The notes under the pieces were generated by a model, which saw only the letters and a list, made by a program, of their open reading frames with translations, searched no databases and was not told the origin of the DNA. Of a DNA stretch of 35,083 nt, positions 19,909 to 29,400 are shown piece by piece. This DNA is from Phialocephala subalpina (lineage: Eukaryota > Ascomycota > Leotiomycetes > Helotiales > Mollisiaceae), in NCBI GenBank assembly GCA_900073065.1, contig FJOG01000046.1, forward strand, positions 86,834 through 121,916, in the 5' to 3' direction. The position numbers and the translations under genes are program-made. Every line of letters starts with the position of its first letter. The stretch's first letter is position 1.

Positions 19909-20397
19909 ATGGATACCTCCCCAGAGCCCTTTCAATATAATCCTCTGCAGGCGAATCTCAACCAGATCCGCCTCGCGGTGCTCTCTCCTGGAAATTTGGA
20001 GGATGATCTCAATATCGTCCTTGTTCACCATTCCATGGAGAGTAAGTGCACTCAGTTTTGTGCCCTCTCTTATGTATGGGGCAGTCCGGAACCTGCTTCT
20101 TCAATAAAGATCCAAAACAATGGCGAACAGTTCACACACCAGTTCGGTATCGGCCCTAGCCTCGACAACGCTCTACCAGTTTTGCGGCTTAAAAATAGCC
20201 CCCGTCTTATTTGGGTTGATGCACTGTGCATATATCTTGATCGATACCGAACGAAACACCTCGGAAACTTGAGGTTTACACCTCAATTCTTTGAGGGGTT
20301 TCGTTTTACGCATTTAGGTAGTCAGATCAGCCAATATGTCTTTCCGTGTTTCGAAAAGCTTATCTATTTTAATCAAACCCGGGCGAAATGCCCCTAA
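19909..20397 (+). pseudogene. Truncated HET-domain gene
   Basis: Starting at the ATG at 19909, about 105 residues look like a HET protein N-terminus. There is a leader (FQYNPLQ...IRLAVLSPG), motif 1 (FCALSYVWGSPEP) and motif 2 up to LIWVDALCI near 20230. After this the expected NQ/DQ-ER continuation and the third motif (WxxRxWxxQE) are missing. The frame runs on for about 55 unrelated residues to a stop at 20397. The break coincides with the start of a short sequence repeated about 2.5 kb downstream, so it probably marks an insertion or rearrangement. I found no intron that would restore the HET domain. A short functional protein cannot be excluded. Confidence 0.75.
20227..20298 (+). repeat. 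Short dispersed repeat, copy at the HET break
   Basis: A 72-base block starting TGCATATATCTTGAT. It aligns without gaps to 22698-22769 with about 17 differences, most of them transitions. A shorter part recurs at 20384-20416. It starts at the point where HET homology stops. Confidence 0.7.
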
Positions 20398-20416
20398 AAG
20401 TTGAGGTTCTGACCTT

Positions 20417-20933
20417 GACTTTAATATGGCTCCGGTGCCTGTCCAAATTGGCAGGGATCCTGACGGTGTCTCTGTCGCATAGCACCATGAGAGCGATTGA
20501 CTCACCTTCCCGGTGAATAAACTGGGACTACATTGATCCAAGTCCCCGGTAATATTCCGTTGATAACATTGGGCAGAAGTTCTGACATCCGGCTCCTCTA
20601 GTAGGTAAGGGTGCCAACGTACAAATAAATACTAGTTTAGATGCGGAGAGCAGCCGAATTTAGAAAGTGTAGTCGTTGTCTTATAAGGCTATTATCCCTC
20701 CTTCAAAACCCTATGCCGTCTTATGTCCAGTCTCCCAAATCCCAAACCCCGTAAAAAAAAATCAGAGTTCCTGCACAACAAGAGGTCGAAAGCCGACCCC
20801 TACAAATTGGTCCGGCTAACAATATCTGTATATGCACAGATGCTCCAATTATGCTATTTGCCGGATCATAAAACAACGGACGTCATCTCAAATGGAGTAT
20901 TGTGCAGTGCCACTTGCAACCTAAGTAGATCCT
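20417..20933. other. Gene-free gap between HET fragment and membrane-protein gene
   Basis: A plus-strand frame at 20723-21010 overlaps the last exon of the minus-strand membrane-protein gene and has no recognisable pattern. No further HET-domain sequence was found here. Confidence 0.45.
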
Positions 20934-22276
20934 CTATCGCGTTTCAGCCCGTAGAAGGTGTTGTAATTGCCCAACTGATATTTGCCCAGTTTCTCCGAGA
21001 TTTACACTAAGCTCTGGCAGGGTGACCAACGGTACGTTTTGCCGCTTATTCTCCTCATCTGTCTTATTGTTCTCCTCATTTTCCTGCTTATTCTGCTCAT
21101 CTCTCTGCTTTTTTCGTTCGTCTGATATACCTGTCAGTTATTAGTGGACGTGGGTAGGACATATGACTGACCGACAAATCCCTCAATAGCACCTATTAAA
21201 GGAAGAATGAGGAGAATCATAGGAGTGATCTGCCCGAAGCCCCACAAATTCTGGTCTTGAAATGCTTGTGAGACCTTTAGCCCATTGTAAGAGTCCGTGT
21301 CTCGTATAAAGGCCACTCCTGTAATCCCGCCAAATACTGCAACAAGAAGCGCGGTGCATATTCCGACCGCAACAATATTGTGAAATTTTTTGTTGTTCTC
21401 TGCAGTGCTTCTAAGCCAACTATTTTGACACCAATCATTTAGCAGCCTCCATGCTATTAGTAATACCATGAGTGAAAGTGACCCGACGCGAAGCAGGCTG
21501 ATAATCGTAAAAATGCCGGAAAATTCAGACCACCCATCAGACAGGCAACAGTGTGCAGGGCAAGCGGCTTTGTAAGGTGACCCCGATGGTGAACTATAAT
21601 CCCGAGCCACAGCTTGTGCCCATAGATACATTACAAACACTGCTGCGAAAAGAGATAACCGAAGGCAGAGCAAGAACATAGATCGTTTCATCCATTGCAT
21701 CAAGCTCATCAGTGTAAGAGCATGTGTAAAAGATGAAAACCATGCGAGAGATGCGACGAGATTGAAATGGTAGGCTGAGATAGTCTCCCACTCGATGGCG
21801 GCCGCGATGAGTATAGCAAGAGCAACGACAGCTTGCTGATCTGCCAACCCGATGATCAAAGACAAGAGACTGTTGTCGAGGGCTTCTGCCAGCGGACGAC
21901 GCATATTCTTATACAAGAATATCATCTCGCGACTAGGTTCGACTGGCACCTCCAAGGGGGGTCTCCCAACCCACCAACCCAATGCAAATCTCTTTGCGAT
22001 ACTGGTGGGCGGTATGAATGCGTTGTACTTGTCGAGGTCTTCTATCCATTGCGCTACCATTCGGTCCGGATATTTCGTTCTTTGGTGCGAAACAAATTTG
22101 AGTGATATCGCAACAAGAGTAATACATGCTGAAGCTATGAAGGAGACATATACCTGGGCCAGGAACTCGTCAGCAAGGGTGCAAAGGTTCGATGGAATAA
22201 AACTTACGCCGATGCCAGCAATGTCAGCATTGGGCTCCAACTCGCCGCAATTATCAGGGAATATTGAGCAATTCAT
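20934..22276 (-). CDS. Seven-helix fungal membrane protein with charged tail, 3 exons (415 aa)
   Basis: Exon 1 is 22276-22208; intron 1 is 22207-22154 (54 bases, GTAAGT...CTGAC...CCCAG, in frame and without stop); exon 2 is 22153-21172; intron 2 is 21171-21131 (41 bases, GTCAGT...CTAAT...GACAG); exon 3 is 21130-20934. The N-terminus PNADIAGIG precedes helix 1 (about 24-44). Further helices lie near 118-144, 150-175, 182-205, 237-262, 282-306 and 328-351. A Cys-rich loop (ACPAHCC, about 220-226) lies between helices 4 and 5. Exon 3 adds a 64-residue tail rich in Glu, Lys, Gln and Asn (ISDERKKQRDEQNKQENEEN), probably helical and cytosolic. The PNxDIAGIGV start and the DQQ..ALAILI...SAYHFNLVASLAWFSS segment belong to a family expanded in Pezizomycotina that I know only as uncharacterised. 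Receptor-like topology is inference. Confidence 0.85.
21131..21171 (-). other. 41-base intron before the charged tail exon
   Basis: Phase-1 intron, donor GTCAGT, branch ACTAATAAC, acceptor GACAG. Without splicing the frame stops inside it; splicing opens 64 further codons with strongly biased charged composition. Confidence 0.85.
22154..22207 (-). other. In-frame 54-base intron in the membrane-protein gene
   Basis: Donor GTAAGT, branch GCTGACG, acceptor GCCCAG. It has 18 sense codons and no stop, so it is easily mistaken for coding sequence. Removing it places GIG directly before the first hydrophobic helix. Confidence 0.85.
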
Positions 22277-22697
22277 TATGATCTAAGGAAGCAACAATAA
22301 GATTTTAGAATATACCTACACAATACAAGAGAGAAGGCTGATTTCAGAGACTTCGGGGTTTTATCTAAACATTTCGCGACTAGAGACAATGCGGAGAAAA
22401 CTTCGAACTGTTTCAGTATGGGTGTCGAAACACCAGACGCTCACCCGCATGGCGTAAGATAAAAGGGGCATCTTGAGTTACGAGGGAATGGAGGGATTTG
22501 TTTCGGCTCCCTAAGCCCCCAGAAATTGAGGAACTAATATCAGAGAACCGATTTTGAAGTGACCGACCCTCTCTCTCTTTAGTGTGCATTCAAGCACCAT
22601 GATTTGCAGAACCGCCACCAATCCAGGAGAGGAGAGTCCAGTTGCAAAAAGCGGCCAGTTTTTTCTGCGTGAGACATTCCGCAGTATCGATTTGATT

Positions 22698-22769
22698 TGC
22701 ATATATCTTGATTGACATCGAACAAAATACCGCTGAAAGTTGAGGTGTTGACCTCCGCTTTGTGAGGGT
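22698..22769 (+). repeat. Short dispersed repeat, second copy
   Basis: It aligns without gaps to 20227-20298 (about 55 of 72 bases identical by hand). The sequence before it does not encode the HET motif found before the first copy, so the repeat itself begins near TGCATATATC. Confidence 0.7.
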
Positions 22770-23345
22770 GTTCGTACTATCCCTCGGAGAACCTAGACCC
22801 CCAAGGCAAATGTTGGGGATCGGCGATGGTTGCAATCTCCATTGTACGAGTGGATTCACAGGTTAGCCGGGAGCAGCCATGCTTGTGCGCTTATGAGCAT
22901 TTCCCCATAGGAGCTTTTACTGTGGGCTATCAAAGACCGCGCAGCGGAATTTAGCCCTGTACGGGCCGCGCCGGCAGGGCCGAGGATTCGCGTGTCTCGG
23001 ATTCACGTCATGTAAGTGTGCACGGACACTAGCCCAAGATCGCAGGTCGTGAAAGGCTGTGTTTCATATATGCCTTGAATTTGGATGCCTTACCCTACCG
23101 CTGACGCACAATTTCACGCTAAAAGTCCTCTGCAGCTTAACGGATAGACCCTGACAGATCCGCTTCCCGTTTCTTCCGTACAGGGATCAAGGGCTATGAT
23201 AAACATCCCAAGTTTCTCAATTCGAACGAAAGGGCCAATAGAAATGCACGAAAAACCAACACCAACACTTGGTGTTAGCGCACGGTCCAAAATCGGCCTG
23301 CTGATGATAAATCTTGCTCAGGATGATCAGGCTTACACAGGTGAG

Positions 23346-23372
23346 TTGCTCAGGTTACTCAGGTTGCTCAGG
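23346..23372 (+). repeat. Three tandem copies of a 9-base unit
   Basis: TTGCTCAGG, TTACTCAGG, TTGCTCAGG in direct succession, with related GCTCAGG and GATCAGG words just upstream. It is a simple minisatellite-like tract without coding support. Confidence 0.8.
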
Positions 23373-24070
23373 CGAGTTGACTGAGCCGAGGGTGAGCCGA
23401 GAGTGATTAGCGCCTGAGCAAGAGCGGCAAGTTTACTAAACCTATGCAACGCGAAAGAGAGAGAAAATTGATTCATGATACCTTAGGATCCAGCGTAAAC
23501 AACCTAGTAAGACTTACACAGTATTTTCACGGCTTCTCTAAGGTCTCTTCCTCTGTTCACAAATTCCTAGGTACACTGCATACAAATTCTCTATATTTGT
23601 ACAAGATTATAGTAATGACGACTTGAAATTGACAGCAAAAGTATCCGGCGAGTTCGAGGACAAGCAGGCCTCCCAATTTGTCTTTCGAGTACTATATCAG
23701 CCTAGATGCAATGAAAGGGTCTGGAAGCCATAGGCAAAGAAATCAAAAATATGCAAATTGGCATTAGACGGCAAGCCTTCCGATAGCTTGGTGGAGGCGT
23801 AGCTGAAACAAGCACCATGCTAGACCTCTGCCTTCATTGTCCCACTAAAGGCTACGACAACGAATTGTATTACTTCACCCATTCTTTGTCAAGAGGGGGA
23901 GAGTGAGATCCGAATGGATAGGCGACACATGCTTCCAGTGTATGCCTCGCATGTTGGCTCCAGCCCTGAAACCCCCGCTTAATTATCCTTCGCAGGCTGG
24001 CATTCAAACCCACTACTCGACCCCAAGAAATTTCAAGAGGTCAAAGCAACCAGTTGCCCCACCAGTAGAT

Positions 24071-24144
24071 TCAACTCCGGCAAAATAATCGGGTCCGAAT
24101 ATCTGCTCAATACTCGCTTAGTGGAAACAATGCAAAATGAACTT
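24071..24144 (+). repeat. Promoter repeat, copy 1, upstream of the secreted-protein gene
   Basis: An imperfect direct repeat of about 75-80 bases whose second copy is 24209-24291. Shared parts are CAACTC-GGC, GGTCC, ATCT, TTAGTG and AAACAATGCA, in the same order. Confidence 0.55.
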
Positions 24145-24208
24145 GGAGCTTTTCTCGCTTAGCCCCCTCTTGGCGATCTCAAAGCAGACCTCCCCCCTTT
24201 ATTGCCAT

Positions 24209-24291
24209 CCAACTCAGGCGAGACTCTCAGGTCCAGACATCTACTTTATCTCCGGTTAGTGCAACCTGTGCAAACAATGCACGTGCAACTT
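24209..24291 (+). repeat. Promoter repeat, copy 2, with CACGTG box
   Basis: Second copy of the imperfect repeat, ending about 100 bases before the ATG at 24389. It contains a CACGTG palindrome (24280-24285) where copy 1 has AAAT. A TTTAAAAG box follows near 24315. Confidence 0.55.
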
Positions 24292-24388
24292 TGCCCGGCT
24301 AGCGTTATTTGGGGGTTTAAAAGAGCACTTCGCCTCCTCCTTAGAACATTCTCTTCTACACAACAAAGCTCCCAGCTTTGAACGAGGT

Positions 24389-24968
24389 ATGTTCATGTCC
24401 CTCTTCACTTGGACCACTTTTTTATTATCTCTCGTACTGATAGCCGATATGATAGCCCAGATGTCCGTCCCAGGAGCAAATATCTCTCGCGACTTGGTTA
24501 CGTACAAGTTTCCATTCGACAAGATCGAGCCGCTCCAGCGAGATCTCACAATCAACTATTCACTCGACATAGTCGGTCGCCTGAAAAAATATTACGAGCT
24601 CCCTACTGCCTTCAAGGATATAGATGACTCAAACATCAAGCTCCTGACTGCAGCATGCGCCTGTTCGGTCTGTGGTGACAGCCCTCTCGTCCCTGGAAGC
24701 AAGCATCAATTCGGCACTGAGACTCAACGTCTATGGGAAATGCTGCTTCAGAAGTGCAGTGGTAAGTAATTCTGAGGCGCTGGCCCCCTTTTTTGACATT
24801 CTCCTTGTTCCGATGTTGGCGTTCACAATAGCTAACGGCTCGTTTTCAGATATTAGTGCCAACTTGAGGGAGGTTACTCAAGCTCACTTGTCTGAATTGG
24901 AGTCAGATTACAAGGCCGTTCAGAAGTCGTATGAGCGCGAGAACGTCTCTGCTACTTGCTCTGATTGA
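24389..24968 (+). CDS. Small secreted protein, 2 exons (163 aa)
   Basis: Exon 1 is 24389-24761; the 88-base intron is 24762-24849 (donor GTAAGT, branch GCTAAC, acceptor TTTCAG); exon 2 is 24850-24968. Splicing joins LLQKCS to DISANLREVTQ in frame. The N-terminus has a hydrophobic core (about residues 5-22) typical of a signal peptide, with likely cleavage near residues 23-26. The mature part has five Cys (90, 92, 95, 123, 161), with three clustered in ACACSVCG, and a helical, charged C-terminal third. It has one NxS/T site near residue 31 and another near 156. I recognise no family. Size, secretion signal, accessory-region location and lack of known domains fit a candidate secreted effector-like protein, but this is inference. 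A second Met at residue 3 could also be the start. It converges on the F-box-like gene, 125 bases away. Confidence 0.75.
24762..24849 (+). other. Intron of the small secreted-protein gene
   Basis: Phase-1 intron, donor GTAAGT, branch GCTAACG, acceptor TTTTCAG. Without it the protein would end after one extra residue and lose the C-terminal 39 residues. Confidence 0.88.
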
Positions 24969-25093
24969 GGATGGCATTGGAATGTCGTGCCTTGGCGTTG
25001 GACAATCAAAAGTGGCGTTCAGGGGGCGTTTGTTGGTGGGAAATCTCAGACAATGATACCAATCTGCATTGTCTTCTGCCTCGGGTAGTTGCA

Positions 25094-26026
25094 TCATGCA
25101 TTAATGAAAGCACTACCTGACATCATGACTTCCTCCAACTCTTTTGCCCATTTCTCAGTGACAGTTCCTTCAATCGTCACATTTGCAATATTTCTCAGCT
25201 TCTTCAATGGCAACAACACCTGCTCATCCTTCTTCCATTCTTGGGGCTCCGATTCAGGGCCCGTGTACTTGGTCATATCTGCTTCATCCACATCGAAATC
25301 TTCGTCCTCCCCTTTGTAAGCCGAAGGGATGAGCCCTCGCCCACCTTCAGCATTTCGCTCTAACCCATGATCTCGACACATGGGATGGAAATGCCATGAA
25401 CCGAGAGTACTATGGGCAGGTCTCATAGCAACCTGTATCGATCGTGATGCTTCCAGCCACTGAACATGCAAGTTATTCAATACCCCTCCAGCATTTGCTG
25501 CTTCGACGAAGACTTCAAGGGCATCGAAGCACTCCTCTTGCATGCATTGGACCTCGATCCGGACATCCCGCATCATGTCCATTACTCCCGTTCCCCAACG
25601 CTTCACGATCCAATCGATGGCGTTCATTGCGCGTGTTACGTGCAGCACCCACCTATTCTCGCCGAACAGTATACTCCTTGCCATCTGCCTAGTCCATTTT
25701 GAGACCAAAGACAGGGAACCGTATGTTTCAAAGAGTCCTTTCGCTACAGGTTCATCGAATTGACATTTGTTCCAGCGTGCAAGACGGAGATTTGCCGAGA
25801 AGCGCCGTCTGCGGTAGTTTGGCCAAGGGCCGGGGTGTCTCTTGGCTTCTGCCTCCTTTTCTGCTTGGGTGAGAGGGAGCGGACAGAATGCAAGGTGATC
25901 TGAGGAGACGAGAGCATGGCGGAGTACTTCGAGTACGATCTCTGCTGGGAGATGAGGAGGCAGGATGTCATGTTGTTCTCCTTGCTTTGCGAGGCTGGTG
26001 GAAAGTTGAGGTATCGCTTGCATCAT
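25094..26026 (-). CDS. F-box-like protein of unknown function (310 aa)
   Basis: Single-exon gene. Residues 23-45 (LPPHLPAEIVLEVLRHALVSSD) resemble the F-box/2EXR-type motif found at the start of many fungal proteins. LSLVSKWTRQMARSILFGEN (about 105-124) resembles the second part of such a domain. Two Trp-rich and Arg-rich segments follow (NYRRRRFSANLRLARW; HVTRAMNAIDWIVKRWG), then an acidic stretch (GEDEDFDVDEADM, about 240-252) and a KKLRNIANVTIEGTVT segment. There is no signal peptide or membrane helix. If the F-box is real, it would recruit substrates to SCF ubiquitin ligases. The assignment is weak beyond the N-terminal motif. Its start faces that of the TFIIIC-like gene across about 380 bases. 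Confidence 0.75.
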   Translation of the reverse strand: MMQAIPQLSTSLAKQGEQHDILPPHLPAEIVLEVLRHALVSSDHLAFCPLPLTQAEKEAEAKRHPGPWPNYRRRRFSANLRLARWNKCQFDEPVAKGLFETYGSLSLVSKWTRQMARSILFGENRWVLHVTRAMNAIDWIVKRWGTGVMDMMRDVRIEVQCMQEECFDALEVFVEAANAGGVLNNLHVQWLEASRSIQVAMRPAHSTLGSWHFHPMCRDHGLERNAEGGRGLIPSAYKGEDEDFDVDEADMTKYTGPESEPQEWKKDEQVLLPLKKLRNIANVTIEGTVTEKWAKELEEVMMSGSAFINA

Positions 26027-26402
26027 GAAAAAGCCGGAATCCGGTAGCGATTGCAGAGCAGGAAGTGATGAATAGAAAAGGGGGCTTGGAACATGTTATT
26101 CTCGACATTTATAGTGAATCTCCAGGCAGCAGTAGGACATTGAGAGTTGTGCAGTTGAAGATTGAAGCTAGCCGCTCGCTTAGCACTCCCACTAGCCTCA
26201 ATCGGGCCTGGCTTTGCTGCAGCTCGCCACGAAGTTACCCCGCTTTCACAAGGACTCGAACACCAAAAAAAATCAAAACCAAAAAATCATCGCAACCTCA
26301 TTCTAACAAACCACCACCTCCGCAACACCCCTTCAGCCTCGCGCAACTCTCTTCGCACTACCCAATCAAGTCTCCGAGGATGATCGAGCGACGCGATTCA
26401 AA
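26027..26402. promoter_or_regulatory. Divergent promoter region
   Basis: 376 bases between the starts of the F-box-like gene (-) and the TFIIIC-like gene (+), so both promoters are probably here. It includes A-rich runs near 26266-26290 and CA-rich leader sequence before the + strand ATG. No other feature is seen. Confidence 0.6.
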
Positions 26403-29400
26403 ATGGCAACGCAACCAGAACCCATGATCGCGTGGATGCTGGCGAAGCTGAAGCAGGCGGGCAGCGAAGGTGAGTCAATATCTTTCCTCTTGTTTCTGTT
26501 CCATTACATCTCTGAGTACGAACACTCTTGGGCGCGATGAAGCAATCGAGTCTCCTTACTGCTTGCGCAGAAGTGATTCTTGATACCAGCCTTGTCTTTT
26601 GCCAATTTTTTGAGTCTTTTTTCGCGTCAGAGGCAGATCATTCTTCACCGCCCAGCTAAACGAGCAGCACGTGCTTGTCACGTTTCTCCTTGCTTCTCTC
26701 CTTGGGCATGGCTGACTTTGCTGTGAATAGGATTCCCAATACACAAGCTCTTTGACGATCTCCGTCAACTCTGGTCGTTGGACAGACAGACAGTTGGCGC
26801 ACAATGGCAAGCTCTCATCCAACAAGAAGACGTGATATCGTTGGTTCATGGCGCACAACTCAGCCAAACGCCGCTGAGAAAGCTGTCACTTGAGGATCTT
26901 GAGGACTTGAATCTCTCTGGCAACAAGATTTGTCACAAAGGCCATCACGACTTCACTTCGGCCCAATCTTCAACACCAGTACCTCAACCGCAGCTGGAGG
27001 AGCAAGGTTCCCGAACAGGCTTTCGTTCAACAGGCCCCGTTGTCTTCCCTCCTACCCACCACACTCCAAATGGCACCGGCGACGTATCCTTCCTTACGAA
27101 TGGCTCTCTGGCTCCACAACACCAGTCGTCTCCAGGGGAGAGCAGTCATCTTCCACCTTCCAGTGCTACGACTCCTTCATCACCGCAATCTATTCCGGCA
27201 GTCAAGAAGCGTATGGGTCGTGCCCCGAAAACCAGAGACAATGAGCCTCCAAAGCAGTCAACCGCACCCTCCGGTCCCAAGAAGCTCATGGGTCGACCGC
27301 CAAAGAACAGAGCTACCCCAGTACCGACTTCTTCACGTCTTCAACAAGAACCAGCTATTGGCAATAATGCTATCCCACCACTTCCCATCACCGATACCAA
27401 TGGCACCATTGCCTCAAACCCAGACTTATCCACCACATCTCTAGAGACACCACCTCGGGCTCGCATGCGTGTCAACTCGAGCACTACTAGCTCGAACGGA
27501 GAAGAGACACCACTTCGGATAAAGCTCAACCTGAATACAATGACCCCTACAAATGGCAACACATCAATTCCCCACCCTCAAGATGGTGACGAAAGACCGA
27601 TCCGCGAAGCCGTGTATACTTCTCATGAGGAGATGCAATACCAGGAAGGAGCTTGGGGAGTTTACACAGGCCTTCCGAGCATACAGCGACCTGATACAAA
27701 TCTAGAAGTAAGCCGCACTGTAGTCTTCAAATACGGATGGCTGAAAGACCCCACATGGCTGTTAGTCCATAGAGATTGCTGGCGTTTGCGTTTTGCCGAA
27801 GTGAGCAAGAAGGACAAGGACGATGTGGAACAAAGGACCAAGCGAGCCAAACGTGATCAGTCAGGTCGAGTACGGAACCAGTCAGGCAGACGCCGCACAC
27901 AACCTCGAAGCACGAATGATGCTGGGGAACATGGCGAAGAGGAAGACTCAACTCCCTTTTTACGAAACGTCACCTCGAACAAGATCCCAGAGCGAGAGGT
28001 CGGAGACATTCAAGACAAGGACACTGCAGGCATCCCGAGACTCTCAACCCCAACACTGAGCTCTCTAATACCCGCAACCCACGCTGAGCAGGAGGATGAT
28101 CTCAGCATTGTTCGTCCTGCATCTCCTATCATCATCTCTCCTCCAAATCCCGCCCGGGACAGCAACGCCTCTACACCCGTAAAAGCATATACAATGTTCC
28201 AAGTTCGGCATGAGATGCGCCGGAAGCGCTCTTTACAGGAATCTGGGTCAACACCTCCAAATGTCGCTTCGCCGGCACCGATGCGAGATAATGGCTCGAG
28301 GCTATCGCAAAGACCAAAGTCATCCCGATCAACCACACCTACACCATCGTCGCAAACTCAAGAACAAGCAGCTCGGCCCTGGCAAACTCCACCACAGCCA
28401 CCACCTCCCCAGCACTCCCACGGCATGACATGGGAAGAATGGCTACGCCCAGCATCCCCCCCTGCGCAGCACCGCGACTCACCAGAAAAGCCCCAAGACC
28501 CTTCTCATGTCACTTTCCAACATTCGGCTACACCTTATCGCCTTTCGATGGAAAGCACTCAAGAACAGATGATGGTATCGCAAGCTTTGCCGCAACATCT
28601 GTCCTCAAGATCTCTACCGGAGTCTGAACCACAATCCATATCAGCATGGCCCCCTTCGACTCTCAATCAGTCACAATGGGCAAATCGTTCATCTTATAGA
28701 TCTTTGAGTTCGCCAGTAACAACACCCAGAGCCACGTTAGCTACGTCTCCGCCTCCACCGTCTCAGGCACTTCCTCATGCTCCTCGTATGGATACGCATG
28801 GAACCCCAGTGCATTCGCGTACACCGATTGACCAGCGACGCCGAGCTACTCCACGTAATCGTAAGAAAACCAACACTGGCATTGGAGCTACGAGTGATAG
28901 CTCTGGTCTTCGGTCATATCTTTCGAATCCACTATTTGAGCAGCCAAGACCGTATTCTTCACCGTACGGAGCCTCCTCAAACACTCTAACAATCCCGCAG
29001 ACTAGCGCCCCTGTGAATGCAGCACCACGAACCGTGACCCAACCACTTGAACCTCTAGTACAGGCGAATACACCGCAACAACTTGCGCGCAGTCGTTATC
29101 AACACAAAGAAGACCCAGTCCCAAACGTCAACTCCAACGACTATGTCAATGAATGGACACCAGGAAGTCAGCACTTGTCATTGTCGGGTGATGTATCACT
29201 AGGGTATCAGATAGCCACTAACCAGGCTACACAACATCGCGCTGAACCTGGTGCGGTCTCGAACATATGGCAGCCACCACAATTTTCTGGACCCGTATAC
29301 CAGTTGGAGCACGCACAAGTTTCTCAGGATCAGCAAGGTGGACAGATGCCCCAGGCTCAACCACAATCAGCAGTAGAATCCCCAAATCATGGACATCCCC

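Larger units (their letters stand above)
22277..24070. other. Gene-free accessory stretch (about 1.8 kb)
   Basis: It holds the upstream region of the membrane-protein gene, one copy of the short dispersed repeat, a GC-rich patch near 22930-23010 and a 9-base tandem repeat. Open frames are short and without pattern; those at 23196 and 23903 (about 60 residues each) have no support. Confidence 0.5.

Noticed and set aside
19735..20107. Opposing frames overlapping the HET fragment start
   Set aside because: Both are out of frame with the HET motifs, which identify the real frame.
20723..21010. 95-residue plus-strand frame
   Set aside because: It overlaps exon 3 of the seven-helix gene, whose splice junctions and tail composition are better supported.
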